From Candidatus Alcium sp. F082 (GTDB taxonomy: Bacteria > Bacteroidota > Bacteroidia > Bacteroidales > F082): 56,126 nt of DNA. Position 1 is the stretch's first letter. Each line of letters starts with the position of its first letter. Positions 53,674 to 56,126 of the stretch are shown here, piece after piece. A program made the translations under genes and the position numbers. The stretch spans positions 1 to 56,126 of the forward strand of contig LPNG01000021.1 of the NCBI GenBank assembly GCA_001543395.1, read 5' to 3'. The notes under the pieces were generated by a model. The model did no database searches. It saw only the letters and a list, made by a program, of their open reading frames with translations, and was not told where the DNA came from.

Positions 53674-53681
53674 CAAAAATA
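53674..53681 (-). promoter_or_regulatory. Bacteroidota-type -7 element for the DUF4271-hemD-rnpA run
   Basis: It reads TATTTTTG on the minus strand, 23 bases before the DUF4271 start, divergent from the pta promoter. Confidence 0.5.
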
Positions 53682-53689
53682 ATGGATTA

Positions 53690-53722
53690 TTTGCAAAACA
53701 ACACAAAAACTTCTTAACTTTG
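53690..53722 (+). promoter_or_regulatory. Bacteroidota-type promoter for pta-ackA
   Basis: TTTG at 53690-53693 and TAACTTTG at 53715-53722 are 21 bases apart, among the best consensus matches in the window. The start is at 53774, giving a leader of about 45 bases. Confidence 0.65.
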
Positions 53723-53773
53723 CAGGTCAATTTCAACTATTCACTGATAACTATCAACTATAAACTGAATAAA

Positions 53774-54787
53774 ATGGATTTAATGCAAGAAATCATTGCC
53801 AATGCCCAAGCCAACAAGCAGCGCATTGTGCTCCCCGAGGGTGACGAACCCCGTACCTTGAAGGCCGCCGACCGTCTGTTAGCTGACGGCGTCGCCGACA
53901 TCATCCTCATCGGTCCCGCCGAGAAGATCAAGGAGATGACCGCCGAGTTCGGTCTGAAGAACATCGACAAGGCCCGTATCATCGACCCGAAGAACAACCC
54001 CGACAAACAGAAATATGCCGACCTGCTTTACGAACTGCGTAAAGCCAAGGGCATGACGCCCGAGCAAGCCGACGACCTGGCCCAGAACTTCATGTATCTC
54101 GGCATCCTGATGGTCAAGGCAGGTGAGGCCGACGGTCTCGTCAGCGGTGCCCGCAGCACCACGGGCGACATGCTCCGTCCCGCCCTGCAGATCATCAAGA
54201 CTGTGCCCGGTGTGACCTGCGTCAGCGGCGCCTTCACGATGTTCCTCCCCGAGGGATGCCCTTATGGCACCAACGGCCGCATGGTTTTCGCCGACTGCGC
54301 CGTCACGCCTATGCCGACGGCTGAACAACTGGCCGAAATCGCCATCTGCACCGCCGACACGGCCAAGGCCATCGCCAAGATCGACCCCATCACCGCCATT
54401 CTGAGCTTCTCCACCAAGGGCAGCGCCAAACACGAGGTGGTCGACAAGGTCATCGAAGCCACCCGTATCGCCAAGGAGCGTCGTCCCGACCTCATCCTCG
54501 ACGGTGAGCTGCAAGCCGATGCCGCCATCGTGCCTTCAGTCGGCTCGAGCAAGGCTCCTGGTAGCCCCGTCGCCGGCAAGGCCAACACCCTCGTGTTCCC
54601 CTGCCTCGAAGTCGGCAACATCGCCTACAAGCTCGTGCAGCGTCTGGCCGGTGCCGAAGCCGTCGGCCCCGTGCTGCAAGGCCTCGCCAAGCCCTGCAAC
54701 GACCTCAGCCGTGGCTGCTCCATCGACGATGTGTATAAACTGGTCGCCATCACCTGTAACCAAGCAATTGCACAAAAACAGAAATAA
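53774..54787 (+). CDS. pta: Phosphate acetyltransferase
   Basis: The 337-residue enzyme swaps acetyl-CoA and phosphate for acetyl phosphate and CoA, the first step of acetate fermentation. It is the short form with only the catalytic PTA_PTB domain (MLADGVADIILIG-type N-terminus, then GLVSGARSTTGDMLRPALQIIKT and LQADAAIVPSVGSSKAPGSPVAGKANTLVFP). The start MDLMQEIIANAQ is chosen over a longer frame because a promoter lies inside that extension. It is 2 bases upstream of ackA. Confidence 0.96.
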   Translation: MDLMQEIIANAQANKQRIVLPEGDEPRTLKAADRLLADGVADIILIGPAEKIKEMTAEFGLKNIDKARIIDPKNNPDKQKYADLLYELRKAKGMTPEQADDLAQNFMYLGILMVKAGEADGLVSGARSTTGDMLRPALQIIKTVPGVTCVSGAFTMFLPEGCPYGTNGRMVFADCAVTPMPTAEQLAEIAICTADTAKAIAKIDPITAILSFSTKGSAKHEVVDKVIEATRIAKERRPDLILDGELQADAAIVPSVGSSKAPGSPVAGKANTLVFPCLEVGNIAYKLVQRLAGAEAVGPVLQGLAKPCNDLSRGCSIDDVYKLVAITCNQAIAQKQK

Positions 54788-54789
54788 CC

Positions 54790-55995
54790 ATGAAAATATT
54801 AGTCTTAAACTGCGGCAGCTCTTCCATCAAGTACCAGCTGCTTGAAATGGAAAACGCCAATTCATCACACCTTTTGGCCAAGGGACTCTTGGAGCGCATC
54901 GGCCTTGAGATGGGCGAATTCACCCACAAATACAATGGTGAGAAATACTACGAGCAACTTCCCATCCCGAACCACACCGAAGGCATCAAGCTGGTGCTGA
55001 AAGCCTTGGTCGACCCGAAGATGGGCGTCATCAAAGACCTGAAGGAAATCAACGCCGTCGGTCACCGCGTGGCCCACGGTGGCGAGCTCTTCCCCAAGAG
55101 CGTCCTCATCGACCAGAAGGTCATCGATGGCATCCAGTCGCTCACCGACCTCGCCCCGTTGCACAACCCTGGCAGCCTACAAGGCATCCACGCCATGGAG
55201 GAAGTGCTCCCTGGCATCCCGATGGCAGCCGTGTTCGACACCTCGTTCCACAGCACCATGCCACCTGAGGCCTACCTCTATGCCGTGCCTTACGAATATT
55301 ACGAGAAATACCGCGTGCGCCGCTATGGCTTCCACGGCACCAGCCACAAGTACGTGGCCGAAAAGGCCGCTGCTTTCGTCGGCATGGACTGGAAACAGTC
55401 GAAGATCGTGACCTGCCACCTCGGCAGTGGTGCCTCCATCGCCGCCGTCGAATACGGCAAGTCGGTGGAGACATCGATGGGCTTCACCCCCGTTGAAGGC
55501 CTCGTCATGGGTAGCCGTACCGGCGACCTCGACCTCGGCGCTTTCATGTACATCATGGACAAGGAAGGCTACACGACCAAGGAGATGAACACCCTGGTGA
55601 ACAAGAAATCAGGTCTCGTGGGCATCACGGGCGGCAAGCAGGACATGCGCGACGTGCGTGCCGGCAAGGAAGAAGGCGACGAACGTTGCACCTACGCCTT
55701 CAACATGTTTGCCCACCGTGTGAAGAAGTACATCGGCGGCTACATGGCCGTGATGAACGGTGCCGACCTCATCGTGATGACGGGTGGCATCGGCGAGAAC
55801 GCCTGGTTCATGCGTGAAGCCATCCTCGAGAACATGGAAGGCCTCGGCATTGAATTCGACAGCCAGATGAACAAGGACACCATCGGCGACGCAGGTGTGA
55901 TCTCAACACCTAACTCCAAGGTCAAAGTGGTGGTGTATCCTACCGACGAGGAGTTCGTCATCGCCCAGGACACCTACAACTTGGTGACCAAATAA
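54790..55995 (+). CDS. ackA: Acetate kinase
   Basis: The 401-residue enzyme makes acetate and ATP from acetyl phosphate and ADP. The family motifs MKILVLNCGSSSIKYQLLEM (N-terminal phosphate-binding), YGFHGTSHKYVAEKAA, GSGASIAA and MTGGIGENAWFMREAI are intact. It follows pta by 2 bases in one operon, giving the substrate-level ATP step of fermentation. The stop is followed by an IS3-family end. Confidence 0.98.
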   Translation: MKILVLNCGSSSIKYQLLEMENANSSHLLAKGLLERIGLEMGEFTHKYNGEKYYEQLPIPNHTEGIKLVLKALVDPKMGVIKDLKEINAVGHRVAHGGELFPKSVLIDQKVIDGIQSLTDLAPLHNPGSLQGIHAMEEVLPGIPMAAVFDTSFHSTMPPEAYLYAVPYEYYEKYRVRRYGFHGTSHKYVAEKAAAFVGMDWKQSKIVTCHLGSGASIAAVEYGKSVETSMGFTPVEGLVMGSRTGDLDLGAFMYIMDKEGYTTKEMNTLVNKKSGLVGITGGKQDMRDVRAGKEEGDERCTYAFNMFAHRVKKYIGGYMAVMNGADLIVMTGGIGENAWFMREAILENMEGLGIEFDSQMNKDTIGDAGVISTPNSKVKVVVYPTDEEFVIAQDTYNLVTK

Positions 55996-56030
55996 AACCA
56001 CATGTTATGAAAAAAAGGGGCGCCGTTTGA

Positions 56031-56126
56031 TGTGCCCCCCAGAAGTTGGACGGTTAAACATTAATTATCAAGGTAAAGAGTTCGGTATTGTACCGGACTC
56101 TTTCCTTTTAGTCTTAACTTGATTCT
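56031..56126 (-). mobile_element. End of an IS3-family insertion sequence, truncated by the window
   Basis: TGTGCCCCCCAGAAGTTGGAC at 56031 onward is a terminal repeat of IS3-family type (TG start, C-run, then AGTTGGAC). The transposase coding end begins 30 bases inside. The element extends beyond base 56126. It lies 35 bases after the ackA stop. The other end and the target duplication are not visible. Confidence 0.75.
56061..56126 (-). CDS. IS3-family transposase OrfB, C-terminal 21 residues
   Basis: Read on the minus strand from the window edge, the sequence encodes RIKLRLKGKSPVQYRTLYL followed by Asp-Asn and TAA (56061-56063). This is the C-terminal end of the IS3 OrfB integrase: the phrase R-I-K-x-K-L-K-G-x-S-P-V-Q-Y-R is nearly invariant. 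OrfB carries the DDE catalytic domain upstream, outside the window. Strong identity makes this call safe despite the short length. Confidence 0.88.
   Translation of the reverse strand, partial: RIKLRLKGKSPVQYRTLYLDN

Noticed and set aside
56075-56103. Hairpin AAAGAGTTCGGTA/TACCGGACTCTTT as the pta-ackA terminator
   Set aside because: The sequence is the coding end of the IS3 transposase OrfB on the minus strand; the pairing may have a role for the IS but it is not the native ackA terminator.

Overview
The window looks like the chromosome of an anaerobic, fermentative member of the Bacteroidales (phylum Bacteroidota). Several independent signs agree. Many genes are preceded by the Bacteroidota sigma factor signature TAnnTTTG, often with a TTTG or TTG about 20 bases upstream. 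There is a type IX secretion (T9SS) sorting domain, a MurF-alanine racemase fusion, DUF4296 and DUF4271 proteins, an F1 epsilon subunit cut down to its barrel domain, both a V/A-type and an F-type ATPase, and a Pta-AckA acetate pathway. Genus cannot be fixed from this window. Shine-Dalgarno sites are rare; the two clear ones (before the HAD gene and recQ) stand out.

Layout. 1-7879: an accessory-rich type I restriction-modification locus (hsdM 3' part, dinD, hsdS, a HAD phosphatase, hsdR, a YgjP-like metalloprotease), with palindromes around dinD and a duplicated repeat module before hsdR. 7884-13449: mtnN, a LOG-family phosphoribohydrolase, a P-loop kinase/dCMP deaminase fusion, an NhaC antiporter and a lipoprotein with an internal duplication. 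13471-17440: initiator tRNA, era, der, an S4 protein, a PagL-like outer-membrane deacylase and a terminator hairpin. 17489-24583 (minus): V-type ATPase operon E-DUF2764-A-B-D-I-K. 24682-24811: a 130-base palindromic element. 24820-25944: a GNAT-like protein. 26182-34531: F-type ATPase operon atpD-C-hyp-B-E-F-H-A-G, interrupted between atpH and atpA by a T9SS cargo gene. 34532-34662: second copy of the palindromic element. 34665-42429: murF-alr, pssA, lptB, kdsD, recQ and a DUF4296 lipoprotein. 42451-43151: a REP-associated tyrosine transposase (RAYT) with its REP array. 43156-47510: a lipoprotein, a polyprenyl diphosphate synthase, a small Lys/Cys-rich secreted protein, queA and gtrA. 47507-53651 (minus): DUF4271, hemD, rnpA, yidD, S41 protease, O-antigen ligase and cdd. 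53774-55995: pta-ackA. 56031-56126: the end of an IS3-family element whose transposase runs out of the window.

How the genes fit together. The two rotary ATPases may use different ions: the V-type K subunit carries a Na+-site-like residue set, while the F-type c subunit lacks the Na+ signature. Pta-AckA makes ATP from acetyl-CoA, and NhaC exchanges Na+ and H+. The envelope genes (murF-alr, lptB, kdsD, pssA, O-antigen ligase, PagL-like deacylase) serve peptidoglycan, phospholipid and LPS synthesis.

The points most worth following up are the RAYT/REP module, the paired 130-base elements, the T9SS gene inside the F-ATPase operon with a frameshifted start and an in-frame second sorting-domain remnant after its stop, the kinase/dCMP deaminase fusion that resembles phage-defence AvcD proteins, and the palindromes and repeats of the restriction locus.
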